A DNA stretch of 64,000 bases from Pelobates cultripes (Eukaryota > Chordata > Amphibia > Anura > Pelobatidae): positions 275,923,752 through 275,987,751 of the forward strand of contig OW240913.1 in assembly GCA_933207985.1 (NCBI GenBank), in the 5' to 3' direction. The notes beneath the pieces were generated by a model that was not told the DNA's origin, ran no database searches, and was given only the letters and a program-made list of their open reading frames with translations. Positions 34,461 to 46,265 of this stretch are shown one piece after another. The number at the start of each line of letters is the position of its first letter. The stretch's first letter is position 1. The translations under genes and the position numbers were made by a program.

Positions 34461-35068
34461 AGGAGTTATATTAAGTGCAGCAGGGGTGTAGGGCCTTTGG
34501 TTGATAAGGGGGTAAACGAGATATGAGCTGTGAAGGGGCAGTAGTGAGGGGCACTAAAACATTTTTCAGGGGAAAAAAAAGGATTTAAAAAAAAAGTAAA
34601 TGTATTTCCCCCCTCCCTTACCTTTTGCCAGGGAGGGGAGGATACTTGAGATTCTGCTGCCTGTAACACAGATCACGGCAGCTCTGCAGACATGATGTCA
34701 CTTCCTGCAGAAATAGCCACACAGAGCTGCCCTGATCAGTGTTACATGGTGCAAGCTCTGTGTGGCTGTGTTGATCTGCTGGCAGAGACTCTGCTCCTGA
34801 AGCCTCGGACGATTTCTCTCAGACAAATTCTGAGACAAGCACACTGAGAAGCAACCTAGTAGGGTGTTTAGTAAGGCCCCATAGCTGCTCCTCAGTGTGC
34901 TATGGGGGCCCCTTACTGAGTGCAGGCAGGCTGGGGAGATTGTCTAACTCCCTGGCTCAGCGATTAGTTCACTGCACATCACAGGTGGGCCATCCCCAGA
35001 GCCTCGGGCCCTTGGTCCATGGTCCATGACCGATTTTCCTGAGTGCTCAGTCCGCCCATGACTATTGT

Positions 35069-35540
35069 AACTATTGTAACAGGACATATTTTCAGCAGGA
35101 ACAAATAGTTAATATTGGAGGGCACATTTAGAGACACAATGTTGGTATTTGGTCTGAGCTTCATAACTACCTGAGTTATTTTACAGGTTAGTGGATAAAT
35201 GTTTTATTTTTCAATCTGACAGCTGAGGTTTAATTCATTGCATAGGCATAACACTATTTATTATTTGTTATCAGTATCAGACAAAACCAAACATAGACTA
35301 AGATTTCACATACTATAAATATATTATTTTACATGGACTAACACATGCAAATGTAAACTTGTTCATTCTTGCATATTTACTCCATAGAAAATCAACAAGT
35401 GTATTAAATTTAGTTTTTCCAAATTGCAATAAGATTATTAATGGCATATATTAAAATAATATACTTATGATATTGCAATACAGAGTTGAACTCAGAAATG
35501 ATCAAAAAAATCATTGTGTGGGGGGTTGCACTCCCAACTT
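35069..35540. other. Unassigned DNA
   Basis: No recognisable gene or element between the hAT-like target duplication and the degenerate Tc1. Confidence 0.45.
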
Positions 35541-35639
35541 TCAACTTATAAGCCAAATTCTCTACTTTTTCAGTATAGATTTAGCTATAGATGGAAGACT
35601 TTTCAGCTATTATTAAGAGTATGTCCAGGCCCAAACATT

Positions 35640-36497
35640 CTATTGGATATTCTTGTATTTGCGTGCTGTAACCGACTTATTCAAATCCCAACAGACATTT
35701 TCTATGGGGTTCAATTCAGGTGACTGGAATGGCCACTGTGGAATTTTCCAGGACTTCTTCTGCAACCAAGCCTTGGTAGAATTTCAGGTGTGCTTGGGAT
35801 CATTGTCTTGTTGAAGGTCCAATGATGCCCAAGCTTCAACTTTCTAACAGACAGCATAACGTTTTCTCCTAGGATTTCCTGATACTTTAATGAATCCATC
35901 TTGCCTTCCACACTCTGCAGGTTTCCTGTGCCAGAGGGTACAAAGCAGCCCTAGAGCATCATTGAGCCACCACCATGTTTAACTGTTTTTAGTGTATGTT
36001 TTTTTTCTTTTTCCTCCAAACATACTGATGATCGAATGGGCCGAAATGTTCCAGTTTTGCTTTATTGCTCCACAGAACAGAATCCCGAAACTTCTGTGGC
36101 TTATATATATATGATTTTTGAGCATAATGGAGCCATCTTTTCTTGTGCTTTTGGGTCAGTAGTGGTGTACATCTTGGGGTTCTGGCATGGAAGCCTTCTG
36201 CGTTTAGTATGTGCCTTACTGTGCTCACTTTAACCTCATTGTTGCCACTAGGTCTTGCTGCAGGTCTTTTGCAGTCACAACTTGCCTTATCAGAAATCTT
36301 GTTGCAGCCATTGATGGCTTCCTTTTTCTGCCCCATCTAGGTAGTGTAACCACTGTTCCTTCAACTTTAAATGTGCGACCTATGCTTCCTATGCTGTCTC
36401 TAGGAATATTCAGTGCCTTCACCATCTTTTTGTATCCTGTTCCTTGTTTGTGAAGGGTGATTATCTCTTCTTTTTCTAATGCAGTCAAATGTGACAT
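35640..36497 (-). pseudogene. Tc1-like transposase remnant
   Basis: It starts MSHLTALEKEEIITLHKQGT (helix-turn-helix). Later pieces give STVRHILNAEGFHARTPRCT, KRWLHYAQKSY and SVLWSNKAKLEHFG, where the first catalytic Asp position reads Asn. Near 35720 a frame reads QWPFQSPELNPIENV, which holds the Glu. There are multiple frameshifts. Confidence 0.78.
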
Positions 36498-37004
36498 TCA
36501 AGAAACCCATTGCCAGTTCAGGTATATAAAGTGTTCCAGCTCAAGCACACCTGGTACAACTGATTAAGCCCTAGTTGCATCCAGGGCCGCCATCAGGGGG
36601 TGACAACCATAACGGTTGTCACGGGCCCGGCGGCCCGGCCACCCAGGCCCCACGTGTAGCGGCGGAACTGCCGCCAGTGCACTTGCACCGGGGCCCGCAC
36701 GCTGATGAGGCCCATCGGGTGGCCCATGCACTTAGGGCCACCCGATGGGTCCTATATCTTCAGGGGCCCGGTCAGTGCTGTGGCCGTGGTATAGTTCGAC
36801 CGGGCCCCTTTAAAAAAAAAAAAAAACGCAGCCGCAGCAAGTGCTGCTTGGAGGAAGTGGTCACTTCCTTCCAGCTCACTCCGCACAGGAGGAGCGCGCA
36901 CCTGGCAGTGAGGGAGAGACAGCTGACTTCTGGTCCCATCAGCCCCAGCCACCCTCCTGCAAAGAAAAGGTAAGAGACAGGAGGGTGGCTGGAACATGAG
37001 CTGT

Positions 37005-37413
37005 GTGTGTGTATGTATTTATATGTATGTCTGTATGTATGTATGTCTATGTCTGTCTGTATGTATGTATGTATGTGTATGTATGTCTATGCATGTATAT
37101 GTATGTATGTCTATGCATGTATGTCTGTCTGTATGTATGTCTGTATGTATGTATGTATCTCTGTCAGTATGTATGTATGTCTGTATGTATGTATGTATGT
37201 CTATATATATGTCAGTATGTATGTATGTCTGTCTGTATGTCTGCCAGTATCAATGTATGTCTGTATGTCATTATTTATGTCTGTCTGTATGTATGTATAT
37301 ATGAATGTATGTATGTATGTATGCCAGTATCAATGTATGTCATTATGTATGTCTGTCTGTCATTATGTATGTGTATATGTATGTCTGTATGTCAGTATGA
37401 ATGTATGTATGCA
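37005..37413. repeat. TATG/TCTG microsatellite (left part)
   Basis: About 400 bp of TATG, TCTG and TCAG units. Met-Tyr-Val-Cys frames over it are artefacts, but one of them runs into the real GIY-YIG domain. Confidence 0.95.
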
Positions 37414-37704
37414 TATCTGGTGTATCTGCTGTCTTGTTCCTGCGGACAGAAATATGTGGGCAAAACCTTTAGGGCTTTCAAGGAAAGAATTATGGAACAT
37501 GTAAGGTCCCCAAGAAATCATCTTGTGACACCAATTTCAAGACATCTTAAGGAATACCATCAGGGTGACCCTAGCAGTTTGAAATTTTGCGGTTTAGAAT
37601 TAGTAAGGAGAAACCCAAGACGGGGAGATTTTGACAAGACCTTAAGGCAGAGGGAATCCAAGTGGATATACACAACTAAAGACACTTCAACCCTTGGGCC
37701 TTAA
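37414..37704 (+). pseudogene. GIY-YIG endonuclease domain of a Penelope-like element
   Basis: The domain nicks DNA to prime reverse transcription. It reads VYLLSCSCGQKYVGKTFRAF, then KERIMEHVRSPRNHLVTPIS, and ends KDTSTLGP. GIY corresponds to VYL, YIG to YVG, and the following KT-R and EHV positions fit the active-site Arg and acidic/His region. The CSC pair fits the Penelope zinc-binding site. It ends at a natural TAA. The open frame extends upstream only through microsatellite (from 37003), so there is no true start. Confidence 0.83.
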
Positions 37705-38450
37705 CAAGGGTTTTTCTTTTGCCCCGTTTATTTAATTGGTTACAATAGGGTTCTCCTTGCTATATTTACCACTCATGTAATATTAGGCTAGGTACCCTAT
37801 TCGCCTGGTTAGTGTTAGTATTAAATATACCACTCTGTTTAATCTATTTATTTGCTTACTATCATTTTTCTTTATCTATGATTTGACTTATAGCTCTGTC
37901 CCCCTCCCCCTTCCTTTTCCCCTATACCGTTCGATATTTATTATCATTATGAAACATTAATGCTTATACTGCTTTTGTAGGGTCTTATTGACCTTTAAGT
38001 TTGCATAAAATATAGAACTGTTGTTATCTTGTTCGCAAGATTAAGTTATGATTTAACTGGAACATTCCTTTTTTGTAGGATCCTATATGCCTTCATGTTC
38101 ACATATAATGTGGAACTGTTGTTACTTTGTTCGCAAGGTTAAGTCCTTGCGCATGCGCAATCAGTTCGTTTCTGATATGTGCATTCTGGTTTTGGACCCT
38201 GTCAATCCGAACAAGCGGGTGTGACCTGGAGGAGTGCTCTACTTGTGAGGTAAAGCCCTTTGCGCATGCGCATTCAGCTCGATTCTGACATGCGCACTTC
38301 GGCAATACTATTACACATGCGCTTTCTCCTTAGTAGGCGTGATTTAGAGGAGTATCTTGGCAAATCCTGTAATAAGACTTCCCTTCATGGACGGGTAGGA
38401 GGGATATTGGGCTACTTAAGAAGGGGGAATGGTAGAATTTAATTGTTTGC

Positions 38451-38487
38451 CCTTGAGAAAGGCGGTTATACCGCCGAAACGCGCGTC
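38451..38487 (+). ncRNA. Degenerate hammerhead-like motif
   Basis: It reads TTGAGAA, then stem II GGCGG-TTATA-CCGCC, then GAAAC, GCGC and GTC. The core box differs from CUGANGA at two positions (C to T and G to A), so activity is doubtful. Hammerhead motifs are known in Penelope-like terminal repeats, and this one lies about 750 bp downstream of the endonuclease. Confidence 0.45.
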
Positions 38488-39439
38488 TGGCTTCCAATGC
38501 TGATTATACTTTTGTTTTTAATACTCTTCTAGGTGACTGCATTGGCAGCTGGTTTTGTACCCTATCTGAGAGACCAATAGCAAATTGACTTCTCTTCTTA
38601 TGATTGCTGGGGATAAGTGGGTCGGTTTAGTGGAGGGGTCCTTCTCTTTACTTTGGGCCCCTCCTGAACAAGGTTCCCCTACTTCATACTTTTTCTCTAT
38701 TGATATCTTTCTATCCTTTCGATTTACCTACTGCCTATTAATATTAATTGGGGTATAACCTTATTGATTGAATGGCAAGCATTATTAACATGTATATTTG
38801 TACATTTGTAATATAAGACATCTCTGTGGAGAAAAGAGATTTATACTATCGATCTCTGAACAAAACAGGGATTTACACTATTGATTGACAAGCATTACAA
38901 ACCTGTATACATGTATATCTGCAATATAAGATATCTTTGGTGTAAATAGGAATACCTATTATATGACCCACTCTCTCCCACTATATTAGGGCATGACATG
39001 CTGCTTCTCTGGCATTATTTGACCTATTTTAGGCTATATTTCCCTACAGTGACTTTGTAATGTTTTGTCATATCTGTTACTTTGTTTTGACTCTCACTCA
39101 TGTGAGATGATTAATACTACTGATTAGCTACATTTGTGTAACAGTTGCTAATTTGTCAGGGATTTATGCCCTCTAGTCACTTTTAGCCGGAGGTATATCT
39201 TTGCAGTCTTTTTGGATTTGGATTTTAACTCCTTAGTTTATAGGGTGCATGTGTGTGTCTTGATTCTATTTTTTTTCCTTTTTTGTCTTTAATAAGGTTT
39301 ATTATTATTTTGTAAGCCTTTACACTGATTATTGAATAGGGGGTAGTTATTCTGTTATTCTATATTTAAGGGTTATGCCCTTTACTACCCCTGTAAACCC
39401 CTTTTTCTACTTTCTGGCAGAGGGTCTCTCTGACTGAAG

Positions 39440-39690
39440 GTAGTAAATGTATTATGTGTCTGTATGTATGTTAATATTTGTCTGTCTGTCACTATGTATG
39501 CCTGCGTGTCTGTATATGTGTGTGTGTCAGTATGTGTGTGTCAGTATGTGTGTGTCAGTATGTGTGTGTCAGTATGTGTGTGTCAGTATGTGTGTGTCAG
39601 TATGTATGTCTGTTTCAGTATGTGTGTCTGTTAGTATGTGTCTGTGTCCTTTTGTATTAGTGTTTGTGTTTGTGTCTGTGTGTGTATTCC
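39440..39690. repeat. TATG/TGTGTCAG microsatellite (right part)
   Basis: TATG units change to repeats of CAGTATGTGTGTGT. This is a continuation of the array at 37005-37413 inside the hAT-like carrier. Confidence 0.92.
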
Positions 39691-40019
39691 TGTGGATGGT
39701 ATTTGGAGGCGGACCCTGTGGGCGGTATTTGGAGACCCTGAGCTGAGTTAGGGGCCCCAAAACTTCTCGTGGCAGCCCTGGTTACATCAGGTGTGCTTAA
39801 GACAATGCCATGTTTGCATATTTTTGCTGTTCTGAGGGATTCTGTTCAGGGTGTTGAATAATTATGAGACTGGGAAAGTCATTATAAGGAATTTCAATTG
39901 CTTTTGTTTGATTTGTTCATTACAAACAGCTGAAAGTCTGTAAATTGTGGCGATAAACCTAATTTTCATTGGAATTTGATTTTTAAAAACATTCTTTATT
40001 TTTGGTTCAATCCACAAGT

Positions 40020-42240
40020 ATATATTATTATTATTTTATTATTTATATAGCATCAGCAAATTCCATAGCACTGTACAATGGGTGGACTAACAGACACGTA
40101 ATTGTAACCAGACAAATGGACCCACAGGAACAGAGAGGTTGAATGCCCTGCTCAATGAGCTTACAAGAGAGAGTGGGGTATAGTGACACAAAAGGTATTA
40201 GTATGGTAATGAAATAGGTTGCTAGAAAAGTATTAGGTTATTTTTGACAGTTGCAGGAGAGGAGTCATGGGGATGGGGGGTGGGTGGGGACAGGGAAAAC
40301 CTGCTAACAGTTTAAATGCTATGCTTTCCAGAAGAAGTGTGTTTTCAAAGATTTTTTGAAAGAGTGGCGAGTGGGTTAAAGTCTAACAAAGAAGGGTAGG
40401 AAGTTCTACAGAAAAAATGCAGCCCTCGAGAAGTCTTGAAGGCAAGCATCAGATGTGGGAGTACGGAAAAAGGATAGACGTAGGTCTTCAGCAGAGCGCA
40501 GGGGCCTCAACAGGACATAATTGTGTATTAGGGAGGATAGGTAGGTTGGAGCTGCATTATGTATCGACTTGTAAGCAAGCACCAGAATCTTAAATTGAGC
40601 CCTATATCTAACTGGAAGCCAATGTAGGGACTGACAGAGGGGGGAGGCGTGGGAGGTGCGGGCAGACAGGAAAATAAGCCTTGCCGCCACATTCATTATA
40701 GATTGCAGCGGTGCAATTTGGGAACACGTAAGACCACTGAGAAGGGGATTGCAGTAGTCAAGACAAGAAAGAACAACGACATTCCAGCACTGTAGCCGCA
40801 TCTGGTGTTATATAGGGGCAGATGCAAGCTATGTTTTTGAGAAGGAAGTGCAGGATTTGGCGATCAACTGGACATGAGGGGTGAAGGAGAGGTCGGAGTC
40901 AAAGAGAACACCTAGGTAGCGAGCCGACAAGGTAGAGGTGATGGTGGCGCCGTTGACTTGGAGTGAAACAGACACTGAAGTAGCAGCACTTAAGGAAGGA
41001 AAGACCAGAAGTTCTGTTTTGGACAGGTTGAGTTTAAGGAAGTGAGCAGCTATCCAGTTGGAAATTGTGGAGAGGCAGTAAGAGACACGAGTCAAGATGG
41101 GCGAAGAGAGATCAGGAGAGGACAGGCATATTTGTGTGTCTTCTGCATATAAATGAAAATGAAAGCCAAAGGAGCTGATGAGTTTACCAAGGGAGGCAGT
41201 ATAGATAGAGAACAGTAGGGGACCAAGGACAGAACCTTGGGGAACGCCAACAGAGAGAGCTTGGGTAGAAGAGGCAGAGCCAGAGAAAGAAACACTGAAA
41301 AAGCGCTGGGAGAGATAGGAGGAGCACCAGGAGAGAGCAGTATTTCGTAGACCGATATTATGGAGAATGAGAAGAAGCTGTTGATGATCAACAGTGTCAA
41401 AGGCAGCAGAAAGATAAACGAGAATTAGGATAGAGTAATGGCCGTGAGATTTAGCAGCGATTAAATAGTTGGATACTTTGGTCACAGCTGTTTCAACAGA
41501 ATGATGAGCGAGGAATCCAGACTGAAGCAGGTCAAGCAGAAAGCTGGATTTGAGGAAGTCTGTTAATCTCTTACACATCTCTCTCAAGGATCTTATAGGC
41601 AAACGACAGTAGCGACATAGGGTAGTAGTTGGATGGGGAGATGGGGTCAAGGTTGGGCTTTTTCAGAATTGGTGTTATGATTGCATGTTTGAAGGGTGAA
41701 GGAAATATGCCGGAGGAAAGGGAGAGATTGAAAATTTTAGTGAGAGGAAGAGCAAGAGAGGGAGACTGAGTTCGGATGAGGGAATAAGTTCGAGGGAACA
41801 GGTGGTGGGGTGGGAGGACCGGAGCAGAGCAGAAACCTCTTCCATTGTAGGAGGTGCGAATGATCATAGAACAGTGGAGTGAGTGGGGTTAGGTGATGTA
41901 TTGGAATATGTATTGGCAGGGGAGGGAGAGAGGTTATAGATTGTAGAAATATTCTCAGTGAAGTGAGTTGCAAAGTTTGAGGTGGACAGGGTGGTAGGAG
42001 GAAGTGGAGCAACAGTGCGAAGGAGAGCATTAAAAGTGTGAAATAGGCATTTGAGTAGGCAGGGCAGTTTGCTTTGCTTATGAGGGTGTTGAAGCAATTT
42101 ACTTTTGCAGAGGAAAGAGCCAGAGCATAAATTTATAGTGGAGGAAGTCAGGTGCAGAGTGAGACTTTTTCCAACAGCGTTCAGCAGTTCTGGAACATTA
42201 TATCGTAACATAAGGACAAAAAGAAAGGTATAATCCATGA
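40020..42240 (-). mobile_element. L2 LINE, 5'-truncated and decayed
   Basis: The coding region lies on the minus strand and the 3' tail is an ATT/AATA-type microsatellite at 40021-40050 followed inward by TATATAGCATCAGCAAATTC, the usual L2-type 3' end in frogs and fish. The 5' part beyond 42240 is not recognisable as L2. Confidence 0.85.
40406..41867 (-). pseudogene. L2 reverse transcriptase, broken
   Basis: RT motifs on the minus strand: [19 protein letters not shown] (41571-41867 frame), [37 protein letters not shown] (motif A), [17 protein letters not shown] and HLYAEDTQI. The catalytic box is YAED instead of YADD, which removes one of the two metal-binding aspartates. The C-terminal piece (40406-40801) has LDYCNPLLSGL and SLHWLPVRYRAQFKIL. 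Several frames are needed to read the protein. Confidence 0.85.
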
Positions 42241-42420
42241 CAGACTTTCCAACGTGAAATACAGATATATGTTAGACATTTCACATAAGGGATTTAATTT
42301 TGCTAATACTGCTAATACTGTTGCCCTGTCTTTCCTCTGCTGGAAACGGACAATGAGGTCTTGGGGTGACGTGGCTGGGGCCTTGGCTGGCTTTGGGACT
42401 CGAAAGTAACCATCCAATCC
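42235..42420 (-). pseudogene. Fragment of a non-LTR ORF1 (L1/Tx1-like)
   Basis: The minus-strand frame YFRVPKPAKAPATSPQDLIV, then RFQQRKDRATVLAVLAK, resembles the C-terminal domain of L1/Tx1 ORF1 proteins (P-R-D-V-I-x-R-F followed by a K-D-x-x-x-V-L helix). The rest of the element is not recognised. It lies next to the 5' side of the L2 remnant. Confidence 0.5.
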
Positions 42421-43780
42421 AACTGTCTTGGCCTGCTAAGGGTATATAAGCTCAGCCAGGAGACTCCGTAGGAGGTTTGGTATTTTGGCCCCCAGAGTGT
42501 CTTCCACAGTCATTTAGATCCGAGCTTGGAGCCCAAAATAGGGGAAAATTGTCGATAGTATACATAACCTCTCTCTCCATGCGTCCAATCTGCTCCGTTG
42601 CCTGGCTCTGCCCCCCAATGGAGGTTGATTTTGATTCCAACTGTATATATAATTTTTGCTTAGAATATACCTGTAAATTAATTTATCTGCCACAATCAAT
42701 GGATACATGAACCCAGTAGAAGGTACCCCGAATAGAACTTGTATAAAGCTGTACTTGATTATTTTACTTATAATATACAACGAGAGTTTCTTACATGTTA
42801 TTTTTTATTTTAATACAATTGGTTCAAGGACTGTTCATCTTCATTTTGTTTGTATGTTTTATTTTCCATTACTATTAATGATAAAATACTTTCTGATAGA
42901 ACAAAGATGAGATTGGAAAAGAACTTCAGGTTTTAATGCAATTTCTATTTCCCTTTTTAAATGTAGTATATATCCAAAGCAATATAGATCCATCATATTT
43001 TTCTTTCACCTATAATTATTCAGCTAGTGGCTGTTTTTGCTACCTTGGTAACAATAACCTTTACTTACTTTCAATCACAAAGCATAGCTCCTGATCATAA
43101 CTAGAGAAAATGAAATGTGGGCAGCTTGAGATGATAAGGCAAAGCACTGTAAATATTAATCTAAAATAATATTTGTCATTTCTTTTGAATTCACAAGAAG
43201 AGACAGTTTCAAGGTCAGTTCATTTCTCAGAAAACAAGATGTACTTATCAAGTGAAACTAGTTGCCTGTATTGAAACATATGGCCAAATTGTCATTTATA
43301 TGTGTACAATATAAAAATAATTATCAAAATATGTCTTACTGAAAAAGCATAAATATGAGCAGGATTTATACTGACATTTTTAACAAGTTTGTGATGTTTC
43401 TGTTAACCGCCATTTTGATTTATATATGAGGTGATTCAGCATTCTGAAAACATATGTCTAGAGCAAATTTGACATGAACGAACAATCATGCAGATCTCGC
43501 AGATAATAAACATCAATTTCATAGCAAAACATCACCATTTTGTGAGACATACTGATTTTCAATAAGTGCATCTTACTTTTACTGATGCCAATACAGAAAA
43601 GACTACCCAATCCTGTGGAACACAGCAAAGTAACCCTTGTCTTTCCAAGTGCTGTGGGACTTCTCCCATAGAGGTCTCTTACAACTGATCTATGTTATTC
43701 AACTTTATTCTTTTTCTTAAGATATTAAAGCACAAATCTGAAGTTTTGATATCTGTTTTTATTGTTGTATTTGTATTGAG
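42420..43780. other. Unassigned DNA
   Basis: A more GC-rich part at 42420-42640 includes GGGTATATAAGCTCAGCCAG, a TATA-like context, but no transcription unit can be supported. The remainder is AT-rich. Confidence 0.4.
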
Positions 43781-43784
43781 TTCA

Positions 43785-44040
43785 TTAAAAGGGACACTCC
43801 AGACCCCTAAAGCACTTTAGCTTGCTGAATTATATGTAAACATTGTTCCCTATTATTTTATCTTTGAAAAAAGTGCAAATTTCAATAGAAATAAAAAAAT
43901 GTAAAAATTAAACTGGCTACACCCCCCTGTCTTTAAAACAGATAACCTGTCCTGTTATTTTCTGTCTGTTTAGCTCAGTGGAACTAATTGCCCAGAGCAC
44001 TTGCCTTGCAAAGACTTCTCATTGAGCTGCATTGGGAAGC
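43785..44040. repeat. Partial TTAA MITE left end
   Basis: TTAAAAGGGACACTCCAGACC resembles the T2-type end at 56519. No inverse right end was found, so the extent is uncertain. Confidence 0.4.
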
Positions 44041-44873
44041 CTGTGATTGGACATTTGTAACTTGATAAAAGTTTATACATTGAACCGATACTTTGACTTT
44101 ACATGGCATAGCAATATAATAAAGGCATTTTGCAGCAAAGACCCAGAGTGCCAGTGTGAATTGTATGTATATATAGTTAGTTATTTGCATATTTTGTTTA
44201 CATTAAAACTATTTTAACAGCACAACTTTTAAATAATGCCTATCTTGGGTTGTATTAACTTGTTTATGCTATTTAAAAAAAAAAAAAAACTGCTGTTCCT
44301 TCCAATCTTAAACTCGTTTTGGTGTGTTGTTTTTATTTGTTCGTGTTATTTTTTATTTTATTTTTTAATTGTACATTTAAAATGCATAAAATACAGACAT
44401 TCACTTAGTGAAATGAATAAAAGTTACAGATATCCTAATGAGCATGTGTACAATTTATAGGTATAACACATCATGGATACCGGCTTTGAGAACAGATTAT
44501 TCTGCATACAAGTTGCAACTTTGTATAGTGTTTCTTACACTTAGGTGAAATGTAGACATAGTCATGTACCTTTATAGAGGGCAGTTAGCCCTAACGAGGG
44601 ACTCTAGTAAGCTAGTAATAGTCATATGGTATGTTGCAAATGATATTTGGGTATACATTTAATCAAACAGCGGTATAGAAAAATAGAAATGTGGACATTG
44701 AATCTGTAGGTACATATTGAGAACATATATTTTGTGAGGGTATTAATGTGTCTGTCTTAATGTACCTGTCTTAATTTGTGTTATCTTTTTTATGTCACAG
44801 CTGGGGATTTAGATTCTAGTCATAGTGCAAGAGTATAAAATAAAATGTTCTCGTGTGGATGATGTGTGACATT
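44040..44873. other. Unassigned AT-rich DNA
   Basis: No gene or repeat recognised up to the LINE target duplication at 44874. Confidence 0.45.
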
Positions 44874-44888
44874 GAAAGTTGGATTTGG
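44874..44888. repeat. 15-bp target-site duplication, left
   Basis: GAAAGTTGGATTTGG, identical to 52628-52642. Confidence 0.9.
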
Positions 44889-45080
44889 TAGGAGCGATGA
44901 CGTAACACGTGGTTACGCTTGTGACGCTAAGAGCGGAGGAAGCGAAGAGGAACATGCAGGAGCCGGCTTGAAACCGCCAGAGGATACAGCGTGCACTGAT
45001 CCACCTTTCGGATGAAGACCGCAGGAACTATTGTATATACCGCAACCAGCAACCAACCCTAAGTACCAAAGAGATCAGGG
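44889..45080 (+). promoter_or_regulatory. LINE 5' UTR / probable internal promoter
   Basis: The GC-rich start contains TGACGTAA (44898-44905, CRE-like) directly followed by CACGTG (44906-44911, E-box). It lies at the very 5' end of a full-length insertion, where non-LTR elements carry their internal promoter. Function is inferred. Confidence 0.5.
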
Positions 45081-46265
45081 TGGTCTCATTGAGGTATTGC
45101 AAATGTAACATAGTATACTGGCTGAGGTTTAGAAAATTGGGAAGAAAGTTTTATAGTAAGATGTGCAGGAGCTAAAGAGTGCCTTTGGACTTAACAGGAA
45201 AATACCAGATAGGAAAATCTTGTTCTTTCTTGCTGTGTTTTTTTTTTTTTTTTGCTTGTTTTTTTTGATCACATGGTTACTTTTTGTACTGAAATGGCAT
45301 TTTGACAGATTCTACCTGTAATATCCAGGGGTTTCTTTTTTTTTTTTTCTCTTCTTGATCACCTAAAAAAGGTGAAGCCTTTCCAAGATGATTAAAATAT
45401 AATCTAATAAGAGAAAGGAAATGAGAAAAGAAATAAAACAAGAAAATCTAATTAATCCCTATAATTAATTAAGGAAATCTAACCAAGGGTTTCAATCATT
45501 TATGTAAGTGTGGAAGGGTATGGACTCCATTTGTACAGAGCTAATTGGACCCAACAAGGGAGAGAAAACAAGAGTAACCCCAAAATAATTGATTTAAATT
45601 TAACTACTTACCACAATCAAGATTTATACAAAAATCATTTGCTGATTAAATACCGAAAGGTGATAAAACAAACAGATGTGGGTATCCCAGTCAATAACTG
45701 TAAGGAGAGTGGAGAAGTTTGGAAAAAACAAATAATAAAACTGACAAAGTGTATCACTACTTAAGCCCATCAGATCCATCTAAGGAAAAGAGGAACTCCC
45801 TCCTAATAAAAGAAACAGAGAAGGGAAGAAAAAGGAGAAACAAAAAGGGGAAGAAAGGGAGAGGGAAGGGAGGGAAAAGAGAATGGAGAAGGAGATCCCA
45901 AGTAATCATCTGAAAGCGATTATATATATATATACTCTTGAATCTGAAGAAAGAGAATAGAACATATTTGGAAAGGTGCAGAGAGGGATAAGGTGAGAGA
46001 GAGAAGTAAAGGGGGAAACCAAGAATCAAACTTAGCTCTCTGATACTGATTCATAAAGGATCACTCACTGAAGGAATATTTTTTTGACTGCTGGAAAATA
46101 TAAATGAAAAGAATGTGGTAAAGATCACAGAAATTGGCTAAAAAAAGGATAGATCTTAAAAAAAAATTAAATTTAAAATAAATAAATAAATAAAAATAGT
46201 CAATTAAGCGGATCTGACTAAGGTTACCTTATAGCCCCTAGGGGGCGTTGTAACATCAGCACCAG

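Larger units (their letters stand above)
32921..35060. mobile_element. Non-autonomous hAT-like element
   Basis: The left end CAGTGACGGACGGACAGTGG and right end CTCAGTCCGCCCATG are degenerate inverses. They are flanked by ACTATTAC (32913-32920) and ACTATTGT (35061-35068), six of eight identical. The GGCCCCTGGGC and GGGCCC blocks next to the ends fit common frog hAT-type repeats. It contains a T2-type MITE and a minisatellite and has no transposase. Confidence 0.7.
37414..39430 (+). mobile_element. Penelope-like element 3' portion
   Basis: The GIY-YIG endonuclease domain at 37414-37704 is followed by about 750 bp of AT-rich 3' sequence and a hammerhead-like motif at 38451-38487. The microsatellite interrupted at 37413 resumes at about 39440, so the fragment probably inserted into it. 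The RT part is absent (5'-truncated). The right edge is approximate. Confidence 0.65.
36582..39780. mobile_element. hAT-like carrier with nested Penelope-like fragment
   Basis: The left end CAGGGCCGCCATCAGG and right end GTGGCAGCCCTG are inverse. The flanks GTTGCATC (36574-36581) and GTTACATC (39781-39788) form an 8-bp duplication with one mismatch. The GC-rich interior (GGCCACCCGATGGG, GGCCCGGTC, GGAAGTGGTCACTTCC, CCATCAGCCCCAGCCACC) matches 8386-8600 in inverse orientation. Microsatellite flanks the insertion inside it. Confidence 0.85.
35545..40000 (-). mobile_element. Degenerate Tc1-like element interrupted by a hAT-like carrier
   Basis: Minus-strand transposase remnants occupy 35700-36497. 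The element's 5' sequence continues at 39789-39950 beyond the carrier, with GGTGTTGAATAATTATGAGA being Tc1-like terminal sequence. The left terminus near 35545 is not recognised. Confidence 0.6.

Noticed and set aside
37003..37410. Plus-strand Cys/Met/Tyr-rich ORFs before the GIY-YIG domain
   Set aside because: Microsatellite translation. Only the part after 37414 is a real protein domain.
42420..42640. TATA-containing GC-rich segment as a host promoter
   Set aside because: Only a TATATAA string supports it; no gene follows.
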